64,000 nt of DNA, from positions 67,001-131,000 of the forward strand of contig JAWQEG010000129.1 of NCBI GenBank assembly GCA_033782935.1, in the 5' to 3' direction. Numbering within the stretch: the stretch's first letter is position 1; every line of letters starts with the position of its first letter. The position numbers and the translations under genes are program-made. Source of the DNA: Petrolisthes cinctipes. Taxonomy: Eukaryota; Arthropoda; Malacostraca; Decapoda; Porcellanidae. Under the pieces are notes generated by a model that saw nothing but the letters and a program-made list of their open reading frames with translations, was not told the DNA's origin and made no database searches. This document shows, piece after piece, positions 1 through 9,617 of the stretch.

Positions 1-893
1 ATACCTCTTGCCTCTATAGAATTGTACTGCACCATACTCTTAGTTAATAATAATATCTATACATCTACATAACATTCTAATATATAATACAGTGATGGAA
101 GAAATAGGGAGGGCCACGAGTAATGAGGGAGGCGAGGAGCTAGGGGGAGAAGAGGAGGAGGGAGGGGTGAGAAGGGGCGGATGTAGTTGTGGTTAGGAAT
201 GGTTTGGGAGGGTGTTGGGGGGCCACACTTTCCTTCGAATGCGTCAATATGACTGGCCAGCTTTGTGCTATTTTTCACGAGTAAACTCTTCGCATAACAC
301 ATATAGGAATATGGTATGTCAGCCATAAATTACGCCCGGGTGTTAAAGATAGTGTGTTGAAATATTATCTTGATACAACGATTCGTTTAGGAGATATTTG
401 CGAAAAACAGCGTCTGTCCGGCGCTGAAACTGATAGTTGCTATACAAGGTCTGTTCATTTCGCTCCACGACCTCCTACTGGAGGAGGATGGGTGAGCTAT
501 ATACCTTGCGTTTTAGGGAGTCCGTTCTGGGTTGGGCAGAAGTTAGAATTCCCCTGAATGTGACGTTGCCAATTTGACCACCAATTATCGGTTGAAGTTC
601 AGGCAGGTAATGAGACAGTGACCCAGAATTGCCTCGGCGTGGCAACATGGGGAAACAGCTCTGAGCTGCCTGATGTCATAGAATTTATTCAAATCGTTGT
701 TATAATCCTAAAAAGTGAAACTCATTGTACTATACGTACAGCTTCCTATACTATATACAGAATATATAAGAAACAAAATCAAATAGCACAAAGATGGGAA
801 ATACGAGAGAGAGAGGCATGTACTGAGGTTGATTTGGCAGCATGGCTAGTGGTACATTACGACGTCTTCCACACCCAGAACAGGCTCCTTTTC
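1..893. other. Left flank, no gene recognised
   Basis: I see no recognisable gene here. A strongly purine-rich (G/A) tract lies on the + strand at about 95-200. Open frames of up to about 120 codons exist on + but show no domain, repeat or splice context that I recognise. Confidence 0.5.
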
Positions 894-988
894 AAAGGCG
901 TCTTCTATTTATGCCACTCGATCAACCCGGGTTGGCAACCTGTGTTGCTCCGAAAGACCCGGGTTGTATGGTGTAAATAGAACACGCC
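894..988 (+). repeat. Palindrome-rich terminal repeat, left copy
   Basis: The block begins CAAAGGCGTCTTCTATTTA and ends with the near-complement TAAATAGAACACGCC, so its ends can pair with each other. Inside it carries the self-complementary word CAACCCGGGTTG and a second CCCGGGTTG. A related block in opposite orientation lies at 3684-3812. It could be a short foldback MITE or the terminal repeat of a larger element. Confidence 0.5.
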
Positions 989-1033
989 GACCACCAACCT
1001 AGGTTGATGTTCGTTTGTTTGTAAACATTGAAG

Positions 1034-1138
1034 ATGGCATCACAAGACTCAGCAGAGCAGTTTTTCTCAGCATTATGCTCGGCACTCTCAGAATTTGATG
1101 ACAAATCGAGTGTTCCCTACCTGCATATATTATGTTGA
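1034..1138 (+). CDS. Small ATG-started frame, possible first exon
   Basis: A 34-codon frame starts at an ATG in good context (AAGATGG), about 45 bp inside the left terminal repeat. The product begins MASQDSAEQFFSALCSALSE and continues with an acidic stretch, which reads like the start of an ordinary protein rather than random translation. It stops at 1138 without an obvious donor site. I do not recognise it. It may be the first exon of a gene of the surrounding element or a chance frame. Confidence 0.2.
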   Translation: MASQDSAEQFFSALCSALSEFDDKSSVPYLHILC

Positions 1139-1318
1139 TAGTGTAGTTATGGGTTTCTCAAGTAGAAATGTGACTGATGCCAGCCATTGGCCATGTGTTA
1201 GTTTCATTAATAAGCTACTCTCAGACTGTTCAGGGATCTGTGCTGCAGACCATACTTTGCAATTGCAAGGAATATAATTTGTGGCTGCAATACTAGTGTC
1301 AATAAGAAAAACTGTAAA

Positions 1319-1670
1319 TATTGAATGAATTACCGTTATTGCGTAAGTTTTTTTTTTACCTTCATTACCCACTTGTTTAGACCATTCTAATACTATTTTC
1401 TTCTATGGCATTTCCTCCGCAAATGCCCCATTTCCAAGATAGGGTATATTCAAATGGGGCATTTGGAATTAGCCTGACCTTACCTGACTTTGCCTAACCT
1501 AACCTAGAACGCATCAGACAACTGAGACCTAACCTGGGCAGATTACCGGGACCTAACCTGGGCAAACTACTGGGAAATACCCGTGGTAAAATACAGGAAA
1601 TGACCGGGGCAAAATACTAGGGCCTAGCTGGATCTGGCAACACTGTTACAAAACGGTAATTCTTTCAATA
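1319..1670 (+). mobile_element. MITE, copy 1 (352 bp)
   Basis: The ends are 19-bp terminal inverted repeats, TATTGAATGAATTACCGTT at the left and AACGGTAATTCTTTCAATA at the right, with one mismatch. The outermost TA may be the target-site duplication, as in Tc1/mariner-type insertions, which is inference. The interior has a poly-T stretch, a pair of inverted ATGCCCCATTT / AAATGGGGCAT words, and a run of degenerate units of about 25 bp built on GACCTAACCTGGGCAAACTAC. No coding capacity is seen. A second copy in the same orientation is at 15785-16108, and loose matches to the internal unit occur at about 3055-3130. Confidence 0.7.
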
Positions 1671-2323
1671 AATACCAGAAAAACTTGAGCATGCTTACAA
1701 TTTTGATTAATAACCCAATCAATAGTGAATGTACTTCTGTAAATAATTATTTAGGTTTAACGTTATGTCGATTTCATTTATGGCAAACATGGTTCTTTAA
1801 AAGTAGGCTAAAATTAAACACATGATTGTTATTATTATTATGTGTATATTTAATCTCTGGGACTGTGGGAAGCCAAATGGTAAATGGAGTTCAGGGTAGA
1901 TAGGGAAAGCATAACAGGAAACCGGTTATTTAAAGGAAAATTAAAAAATAACAAAATCCATTCTGGAAGTTATGAGAAAAGAAAAGGAAATCACTTGAAA
2001 TCACCCTGAACAAACAATAAATTACTACAAGAATGGGGATCTGTTGAAAAGGATATCCCCTGCCCTAACATCTGATCTCTAAACAGATATAATAGCATTA
2101 GGTTTAACAGGTTCCCAACTCCAGTCCAACACACACACACTCTACGCAACATAAAACTGAATCAATTTAACAACTTAAAATTTTAGATACAGTATACTCT
2201 TGTGACAATAAACCAGCAACTAAGGCCAGTATAAACCAGTACAGTACATAAAAATACAACACAAACTAGGGCCATTCAGAATAAACTAGTATATATACAT
2301 ATTGCATCAAGGATGATATTTTT
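1671..2323. other. AT-rich spacer
   Basis: No gene is recognised. It holds a short (CA)n run at about 2131-2140 and is otherwise unstructured AT-rich sequence. Confidence 0.5.
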
Positions 2324-2822
2324 TTATTTACTGTCAGACTCATGTTGTCTCGTTTTCTGCTTTGATCTTAATCGTGAGTTTGATTTTTCATAATTTTCAT
2401 TAAATCTTTGCAGATCTTTTACAAGTTCCTTCCTATGGTGTGCCCTGCTGGCTTCACTATCTTTGACCACTTGAATATTTTCTTTAATTAAGTAGGTCTA
2501 CATCTTAAGTGAGTAGCTTTCTCACTTCAGTATTATGGGATGGTGGAAGTTAACCTCCACCTACTACCTGCAGTTGATGTGATGGCACAGTCCCTTGTTG
2601 TGAAGTACCAGCGGAAGCACTTGCTTCTGTTGTTGGGGGAATTGGAGCTGTTGTAGGTGGCTGTATATTCAGTAATGATGGTACAACAGGTGATAGTATG
2701 GGAGGTAATGGCACACCAGGGTCATCAGGGTCCAAATCGGGTGTTTTATATGCTGGTTCCAACACACATGTTCCTCTTGCAGCATAACTTTTGTGGCTGG
2801 AACCAGCTTCATAAGAACAACC
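2324..2822 (-). CDS. Last two exons of an unrecognised gene
   Basis: Two blocks on the minus strand look like spliced exons. The first, 2822 down to 2568, is 255 bp (85 codons) and follows a good acceptor (TTACCCACAG). It ends in CTGCAG followed by the donor GTAGTA. Its product is proline-rich with Asp/Pro and Thr/Ser/Ala segments. The second, 2497 down to 2324, follows ATGTAG and encodes 57 residues ending in TAA. It is charged and likely helical, with core KELVKDLQRFNENYEKS and a basic Lys/Arg C-terminus. Both junctions are phase 0, so the frame is kept. The order of linker plus basic helical tail resembles the C-terminus of Myb/SANT-like DNA-binding proteins found in hosts and in Harbinger elements. 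I cannot see the SANT domain itself, so function is open. Upstream exons were not identified. Confidence 0.45.
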
Positions 2823-3683
2823 CTGTGGGTAATATATAGGGTTTTAAAAATTTAACACAGAAACACCTCAAAAGTACTACTTTAAGTAGAGCAAAAGATA
2901 TGGAATATATAATTTTACCGAAACAATTTTGGACATTTAAATAATCCCAGGGTCTACTTATTTGAAGTTTGATGGGTAATATTGGAAAGCAATCCATAAA
3001 ATATTTAATATTTTTCTGTTCTTGAATCAGCCAGATTTAACCCAAGCTAACTGAACTAGACTTGCCAAATTACTGGGACCTAACCTGGGTAAATTACCAA
3101 GATCTAACAAAGGCAGACTACTGGTACTCAACTTGGACAAACAACATTGTGTGGAGCCTTTTAAATTAAGTTAGAGGGTCAAGCATGGTCAAAATGCACT
3201 AGTACCCTTACATTTCATCATAAAATAATGAAATACAAATCAGAGATATAAAAAAGTGGCACATCTTTCAATAATATTTCCTGGTTACTCTACCCACACT
3301 TTGGTGTCCAGTATTTCAATTAACAATTTCTATAACATGTCAGGCTGATATTTGCAAGGAAAAACTGCAGTTACAGGAAGAGGAAGGACTTTTCTTCTGT
3401 ACTTCAGTCCAGAACCACCTTGCTGAGTTGGCTGTGACTGGTTGTGCAAAATATTAGACATTTCCATCAAATGCTACTGATTAGGGTACTCATGCCACTT
3501 CAAAATCATATTTCCTTTATGTATTTTGAAGATAACGTCTCATATTATGCTAAAATGTCATATATATTTCTGTAAGAGGCCTTACCAGTGTTTGCTTTGG
3601 TAGCATCAGCTGATGAGCAACCCAGAAAAGTTGCCAGATATCCTACCGGCACGTAACCCTGCTATCGAGATGGGTTGCTGCAG
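2823..3683. other. Intron or intergenic sequence
   Basis: No certain exon. On the minus strand, a codon-like ATG frame runs from about 3460 down to 3335 (starting MEMSNILHNQ), and a donor-like CACTG/GTAAGG lies near 3583. They could belong to the gene at 2324-2822, but frames do not join simply. At 3055-3130 on + are loose copies of the MITE internal unit. Confidence 0.3.
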
Positions 3684-3812
3684 GTTGCCCTCCGACCAAC
3701 CCGGGTTGGGGTGAACCGGGTTGCCTGGTGTAAATAGAACATGCGAAATCGACGATTCGAGTAACCGGGTTGCCTGATCGGTGTTGATCTGGCATAAATA
3801 GAAGACGCCTTT
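3684..3812 (-). repeat. Palindrome-rich terminal repeat, right copy
   Basis: This is related to 894-988 but lies in reverse orientation. It contains the palindrome CCAACCCGGGTTGG at about 3697-3710 and two same-direction copies of the motif TAAATAGAA (about 3731 and 3796), each preceded by GGTTGCC or GATCTGGC-type words. The outer 24 bp mirror 894-917. Confidence 0.45.
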
Positions 3813-4652
3813 GGAGCGCAAGTACTAAAGTCGGTTACGTTTTCCATGGGTGCGAGCCTCAGTCATTCTCGGATATTCTTGCGTCAGTTCACATCTGGCT
3901 GTTCTTTTCCCGTATTCATCACTGATTCTGATCCGTCTCTAAACTAAAAATATATATGAATAACTTATGTGCACATCTTGTGCTTTCCATCATTAAACTC
4001 AGCACACACCGATACACACACATAAGTTGAAAGGAAACAGGATTATTGTGTGAGATGATGTGGAACATAACCCCATACAACTTATCCATTTCCTCTCATT
4101 TTGTTGATGATGTCTTCCCATGTTGGCAACCATCGGTGATGGCGTCATCCCTCGGTTCTAAACATTCCCCAGTGAAATTGATACTTGGCTAGGGTTGGTG
4201 GCTTTATGATTTGAAATTGTATACCTGTGCCTTGCTGCTACTATAAAACTTTCGGATACAATGATCCGGTGTGCAGATGATGGGTGCAGGAATAGGGATT
4301 GAAACACTACAAGAAAGAAACGGAAAACCTTGCACAGTTAACCAAGGTATCCTTAGTCCTATTAATGAAGAATGCATTTCGTGTCTTCAAGGTAACATAT
4401 CTAACTTTTCAATCATTTTTACAGTACATATCAGTTTATATACTGCTTTTTATCAACTTGTTTTCTGTTTTCAACAACTTACAGTGATGCTTAAATTCAG
4501 TGGAATCGTTTAATTTTCAACATTTCAATCCAACTGAGATTCTAGAAGGAAAAACGACAGTTCATGATAATATTGTGTGAATTTTGTCAGCATTGGAAAA
4601 AAAAAAAAAAGATCAGGTCCGGTATATATCAAACCTAAAAAAATCGCACTTG
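3813..4652. other. Spacer, no gene recognised
   Basis: No supported gene. A TATAAAA word at about 4243 is followed by an ATG at 4261 whose frame reads MIRCADDGCRNRD and then stops. The Cys spacing recalls the start of a THAP zinc finger but is far too short to call. The A-run at about 4597-4610 is simple sequence. Confidence 0.4.
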
Positions 4653-4673
4653 TTATTATTATTATTATTATTA
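4653..4673 (-). repeat. (TAA)n 3' tail of non-LTR element 1
   Basis: Seven TTA units on + (TAA on the element's sense strand) end the element's 3' UTR. It serves as the 3' terminus used in target-primed reverse transcription. Confidence 0.6.
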
Positions 4674-4798
4674 AAATAGACCAGAGACACAAAGCTGGGA
4701 GAGAATGCAAGCATTCTATCAATCCGAGGACCTCAGCCTCATGAATCCAACCTGAAGAAAAGAAGACAGCTTAGAGAAAAAAAAGATGAGCAGTTAGC

Positions 4799-6412
4799 TT
4801 AATAAAAACATATTAGCCCTACTCTTGAAGGGACAAACGATCGACTGTACTGACAGGTTCTACAGCGCGGCAATACGTAAGCATACCTATGGGAGTCCAA
4901 TGCACCACGAGTGACACGAGCTGGAACATACAGAGGTGGCAGAGAGAAGTTAAGAGGATACAGCACATTACTTCTGATCTTGAACAGCATGCACAATGAT
5001 GCAACAGAACGCCGGTGACTCAGATTACAATCAAGTAAACCGCCGGTAAGAAAATTAGCATTGGAAACAATCCTATCCAGTAACTTGAGATGGCAATCAG
5101 CTGCTGAACACCACACTGGAAAACGGTATTCCAACAGAGGCAACACAAAGGAGTTGTAACACCGCAGTAACAATGAGTGATCTCCGAACACACGCCAAGC
5201 TCTACGCATTATACGCAACTTCTGGGAGACAGACCTTGAAATTGACCGAACGTGCCTCTCAAAAGTCAGCTTGGCATCAAATGTAACTCCCAGAATAACC
5301 GATTTCTCAGACCCCTCCAATACAATCCCATCAAGAATCAAGGGTGGCGATAAAGGATACACCGTGTGAGACCTAGAGACGACCATTGGCCTAGTCTTGC
5401 CAGCATTCAACTTCATACCCCACAACCTGCACCAATCACTAATCCTATCCAGGTCACGATCCAATGACTGAGCAACAGAAATCGTGGCACCAGGGGTCGG
5501 CACAACAGCAATGAGAGTAGAGTCATCTGCATAACCATACAGGTCATTCTCCAAGATGTTAAAGAGTTCAGAGGTATACATTAGGAACAACAACGGCCCT
5601 AAGACACTACCTTGGGGCACCCCAGACACTAATTCCACTCTTTCACTTCGCACACCATCCACAACAACATACTGGGATCGAGCAGTGAGGAATTGCGACA
5701 AGACAGCAAGGACTGAACCGCCAACACCAACAGAGCGAAGTCTGTATAGGATATCCAGATGGTTTACCCTATCAAACGCGGCAGAAAAGTCAAGTTGCAC
5801 CAGTCTAGCCTCAGGACCCAACTCCAAATCATTCTGTAGTACATGAGAGATACACAGAAGTGCATCACACGTGCCAAGGCCCCTTCGATATGCAAACTGT
5901 GAGGGTGTGAATACACCATTACGTTCCATGAAGTTACTTAAACGCACAGCCACCAGCCTCTCAAACACCTTAGACAACACAGGAGTGATGGAAATCGGCC
6001 TGTAATCGCCAACTGAAGATGAAGGAGGGCCCTTGGGAATTGAGGTAACATTAGCAGACCTCCAACATTCAGGAAAACAACCAAGACGAAGTAGTCTCCT
6101 GACGACAACACTGAGGCGGGGAGCTAGGACATCAGCCGTCTGTTTAAACAACAGAGGAAACATTCCCAAGGGGTCAATACCACCATAAGAATCCAACTCA
6201 TGAAGGAGTTTTTTAACTTCCCTTGACCTAAAGGCAAATGAGGAGAGACTAGGACAGGGGTGACATGTGGAGGGCAACTCTACAGACTTCCTAGACTGCT
6301 TGCTATCAAAGTGAGCTGCAAGCAATGCAGCCTTACCACCAGGCTCATACACCTGGCTACCACTGTCACCAACCAAGGGGGGAGAGTGAAGAGTCAGACC
6401 CGAATACAGCAC
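4799..6412 (-). pseudogene. Reverse transcriptase segment of element 1
   Basis: An open segment of 537 codons covers the linker end, the RT fingers/palm and the thumb. The palm motifs are in order: SIPKG with DYRPIS, motif A LDFSAAFDRVNH, motif B SGVPQGSVLGPLLF, and motif C YADD (codons at 5522-5533). Then follows the thumb region with SVILGVTFD and a conserved C-terminal VPSR block. These are the catalytic aspartates of an active polymerase, so this part looks intact. Its nominal start is not a true start, because the frame continues from the segment at 6366-7052 after a shift near 6385. The normal C-terminus after VPSR appears altered or truncated. Confidence 0.88.
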
Positions 6413-7052
6413 TCTTCAAGGTAGACCACCATTTACGTGGGCTCCGAGCATTCAGCAACACATCCATGGCTCCATTATTGAACTGCCGCTCTGCCTCTTC
6501 ATAGACACCATTAGCCATTCTTTGGCAGTCAATAAACTCATCCCGCTTTGCTCTGCAACGATCACACGTCCACCTACGATAGCCACCCTGCTTAAGATCA
6601 AATGCGGCCCTACACTCATCAGTAAACCAAGGCACATCACTATTGAGCACACGAATGATCTTCTTAGACACATATTCCTCAATTACCATAGACAAATGCT
6701 GATTCAGCAACTCTACTGGATTATCAGCAACATACATTACATGCCATGGAAACCCACGCACAGCACCACAAACTGCATCCCAATTAACACGATTCTTCAG
6801 AAGCACTTCCCTCCTCACACACAGGTTTGGAACTGATTGGGCAGTGGAAACCTTCACAGAGAGAGAAAAATGATCTGAACGTCCAATTGGTGCGACCACA
6901 GCTACTTCCACCAGATCCGGAACATCAGTCATCACCAGGTCAAGGGTTCCACCTCTCACATGGGTTAGACCATCAACCAATTGGTCACAACCAGAGACCG
7001 ATGAAAAATCCAAAGCAGCAACACCATTCCTCATGGTGCACATTGAGGTCAC
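6366..7052 (-). pseudogene. Endonuclease C-terminus and linker of element 1
   Basis: This segment carries the end of the endonuclease fold: VDGLTHVRGGTLDLVMTDVP followed by the SDH motif (GRSDHFSLSV) that forms part of the nuclease active site. A linker with a Trp/Cys-rich stretch follows. It is shifted relative to both neighbours. At its N-terminal side a short deletion removed residues after the HHEEW motif. At its C-terminal side a shift near 6385 leads into the RT frame. Confidence 0.8.
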
Positions 7053-7566
7053 TCATAAAGACAAATGACGCACGACTGTCCTCCGTTTGCACCCTAGCCA
7101 TTGATGTTAACAAACAGTCATATATACCATCCTCCAGATCTGGGTTCCGATACAAGCTGTAAAGATAAAAGTTAAACCGTCTCCCACATACTCTCAAAAC
7201 CATCATCTCACAGCAACCACATTCAAACTTTTTCTGTCTAAAACAACCGAAACCATCTCTAACGTAAGCAGCTAACCCACGAGACCGCAGCAACTCCCCA
7301 CGGTACAGCAGAACAGGTCGACCAAAACCAGGAATCCATAATTCCGACTGATGACGCCTGTCAGAGACTAAAGTCTCTGAGCATAACAGCACATCATAAT
7401 GGGGGGCCGCCACAGTCAAATCAGCAAAATTCCCAGATAAACCACGCACATTCGAGCAAAGTACTCTGCAGCACCGAGGAGGAGGACGCCTCGGGCCCGG
7501 GTTCAACTCCACATCCGGAAACCTGAGTTTCATGCAAACAAAAAATAGCAGATAGAGAAAACCCAT
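6985..7566 (-). pseudogene. Endonuclease N-terminus of element 1, with 2A leader
   Basis: The first ATG after a stop is at 7566 and opens a 193-codon frame. Residues 1-14 are hydrophobic (MGFLYLLFFVCMKL). Residues 18-25 are DVELNPGP, a 2A-like ribosome-skipping motif. From about residue 33 the APE-type endonuclease begins, with SNVRGLSG (metal-binding Asn), LLCSETLV (catalytic Glu), YRNP, and MSDLNVHHEEW. The last corresponds to GDFNAHH of intact relatives, with Gly replaced by Ser. The frame is then lost by a deletion with frameshift. In intact elements this protein nicks the target DNA to prime reverse transcription. Confidence 0.85.
7492..7515 (-). other. 2A-like translational recoding motif
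   Basis: The eight codons encode DVELNPGP, an exact fit to the D-[VI]-E-x-N-P-G-P consensus at which ribosomes skip a peptide bond before the final Pro. Such motifs are known near the N-terminus of ORFs of some APE-type non-LTR elements (CR1, L2, Rex1, Crack and Ingi groups) and in some animal proteins. The upstream leader here is only 17 residues and hydrophobic. Confidence 0.7.
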
Positions 7567-7620
7567 AGAACTAGATCTTTGGATACAAACACAGAATCAA
7601 ATAATACTAGAGGGACAGTA

Positions 7621-8558
7621 ATGATGGTAAAGAAGCCGCCACCACCAACTAGTCCCATAGCCCTGCCCAGACAACATAGGATTGACTAGAAAATGATAAA
7701 GAAAAAATAGAAAGAGGAAGAGAAGCATACACCAAGCCCCGTATGGAAGGGAGAGGAGAGAGTTGGAGGAAGATCGGGCTTGCGACTATGGCTTCAACTC
7801 TAAACCTCCTCTCGGGGATGCCGTTGGTCCACCAAAAAGGTGGACTCGTCCGCCTTCGGAACAGCATTTCCTCCATTACTGACCTCGCCAAAGTGTTTCA
7901 GGCTCATCTTGAAGTACGAGTCTATGTTGCGATTATGAAGCAGTACCGGGTTCCAGTCCTCTCCATGAATGAACGTCCACGAGCAAGATTGTAATTTAGG
8001 GGTAAACTTTACTTTGATAAATACTGGGCCTTCAGATCGACAGAGCTGCAGAAACAGTTACTTCTTTGGCAAAGCTACTTCCACCAAACTCTATTATATA
8101 TATTCACAGGGCACTTTCTGTTTGTTTGCTCAATGTTTACTCTCTCAATTTTCGTTTTACCTATTTTTAATTTGTAAACTGCGGTATAAATATTTACAGT
8201 ATTTCGCACAGTCTCGCCCTAACCTTTGTAGTGTGCAGATGTTCTCCTGGTGTTCTGCCATTCGTTGTTATATCTGTTTGTTGTTTGTGTGTTGTTGTTT
8301 GTGAATTGTTCTTTGTCTGTTTTCTTGTACTCTTGAGTTTTGTTCTGTTGTGGTTCCATGTATGTGTGTGTGTTTCCCTGGCTGACAGTTCCTGAGGAAG
8401 TCACTGCTTCTTCAATGGCTTACCCCCGTAGTTTTAAACTACACTCTCAGGGTCCCTTACTCTCGACACTCTCACTAACCCTAGTGTGCGTGAGGCTACT
8501 TTTGCCTTAGCGTTAAACACTCCCTCTCTCCCTTACATTCACAGTTGGCAGCCCTTAC
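7621..8558. other. Spacer between two retroelements
   Basis: I recognise no gene. An 83-codon + frame (7743-7994) contains a fairly protein-like stretch around KGGLVRLRNSISSITDLAKV but matches nothing I know. It may equally be 5' sequence of non-LTR element 1 read on the wrong strand. The stretch 8220-8400 is T/G-rich. Confidence 0.35.
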
Positions 8559-8785
8559 TCGTCTAAGTTGGATTGAATAGACTGAGCATTTATGTGTTCT
8601 ATGATAAGATTATCCTTTTTGACTTGTGATGATTTACTATCGGCCCTGCCTTCTTTGCTAGTCTCCTATAGTGCATAGGAGACTGGCAAAGAAGGCAGGG
8701 CCGATAGTAAATCATCACAAGTCAAAAAGGATAATCTTATCATAGAACACATAAATGCTCAGTCTATTCAATCCAACTTAGACGA
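8559..8785. repeat. Long near-perfect palindrome (111-bp arms)
   Basis: The left arm 8559-8669 and right arm 8675-8785 are reverse complements across a 5-base spacer (AGTGC). By direct comparison 110 of 111 positions match. The one mismatch is CTA in the left arm against CTGG in the right, near 8659/8685. The right arm is the start of the endonuclease frame of non-LTR element 2, so the left arm is an inverted copy of its 5' end. It can arise by fold-back priming or twin priming during insertion, or by a read or assembly fold-back artefact. Confidence 0.9.
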
Positions 8786-9617
8786 AATTAGTCTTATGGT
8801 AGAAGAAAGAGACATCGATATACTTTATGTCAGTGAAATCTAGTTACTTTCTCACACTCCAGATGCGTATATTCATTTACCTAATTTCAAGATTTATCGC
8901 AATGATAATGGACGTGGCGGAGGTGTATGTATCTATATTAAGCAGCACCTAACCTCCAAACTACTAGATGTTAATATTCCTAAGCAAGCAGGAGTGGAAG
9001 ATATTTGGGTCTGTGTGCAATGTAGGAAATTACCTTCTGTCATATTAGCATGCATTTACAGACGCCCGAAGGCCCCTCATGACTCCTTTGATTACATAAA
9101 CGAAATTATAAAATCAGTTTTAATTCGTGAGAAAACTACTTTTGTTCTAGGAGATCTAAACGATAATCTTCTTTCCTGTAATAATAAATTATCACGCATC
9201 ATATCCAACAATAAACTGACACAAGTAATTAATAAGCCCACACGCATCACTCCTACCTCTTCTACTCTAATTATAACCAATAGCCCAGATAAAGTAATTC
9301 AAAGTGATGTTGTCCCACACATCATTGGTGATCACGACCTCATAACCGTTACTGTAAATCTAAGTAAGCCTAAACGTCCACCAACAGTCAAAACCTTCAG
9401 AGACCTCAAAACCTACAGCAATGATGTATTATGTTCCTACCTTTTAAATCATACTGATGACTTAAATACTATCATGAACACTGACAATGTAAATGAACAA
9501 GTTAATACACTAACCATAGCCCTCACCAGTAGTTTAGAAATTTGTGCCCCCTTTGTAACTAGAGAAATAAAACATCCACCAGCCCCTTGGATGAAGATGA
9601 AGTTCTCCAAGTTATAA
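8676..9617 (+). pseudogene. Endonuclease of element 2
   Basis: The frame reads HINAQSIQSNLDEI near 8748, with the metal-binding Asn of the APE fold. ERDIDILYVSEI then runs straight into TAG at 8841-8843, where relatives have Trp after the catalytic Glu. After the stop the same frame continues with GGGVCIYIK, IYRRPK, FVLGDLNDNL and a GDHD motif in the place of SDH. The stop is thus a single nonsense change within an otherwise readable domain. The frame is lost near 9600, where the linker shifts to another frame. Confidence 0.8.

Larger units (their letters stand above)
894..3812. mobile_element. Possible TIR-bounded element (about 2.9 kb)
   Basis: The outer sequence at 894-917 reappears as its reverse complement at about 3789-3812, with about 23 of 24 bases matching. 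This gives inverted ends 2.9 kb apart. Between them lie a small ATG-started frame on + (1034), a MITE (1319-1670) and two exon-like blocks on minus (2324-2822). A two-gene DNA transposon of PIF/Harbinger type would fit this arrangement, but no transposase core or target-site duplication was identified. Two independent copies of a short repeat family in opposite orientation explain the ends equally well. Confidence 0.25.
4653..7620 (-). mobile_element. Non-LTR retrotransposon 1 (APE type, decayed)
   Basis: On the minus strand the order is a 2A-like leader, an apurinic-type endonuclease, a linker, a reverse transcriptase and a (TAA)n tail. This is the ORF2 layout of a CR1/Jockey-group LINE. No RNase H domain is seen. 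At least two frameshifts (near 7040 and 6385) split the protein into three open segments, so the copy is inactive. The 3' tail of trinucleotide repeats instead of poly-A is typical of several non-LTR clades. ORF1 is not visible upstream, so the copy is 5'-truncated or ORF1 is absent. Target-site duplications were not found. Confidence 0.9.

Noticed and set aside
57..326. Proline-rich 89-codon minus frame
   Set aside because: It results from the G/A-rich tract on the + strand. No domain or splice context is seen.
1480..1570. CCTAACCTAACC words as an interstitial arthropod telomere (TTAGG)n
   Set aside because: Only two consecutive units occur, and they belong to the 25-bp tandem units inside a MITE, as also at 15930-16010.
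7743..7994. 83-codon + frame next to element 1 as a gene
   Set aside because: Protein-like in parts but no family, start context or splice evidence. It overlaps the likely 5' region of the element.
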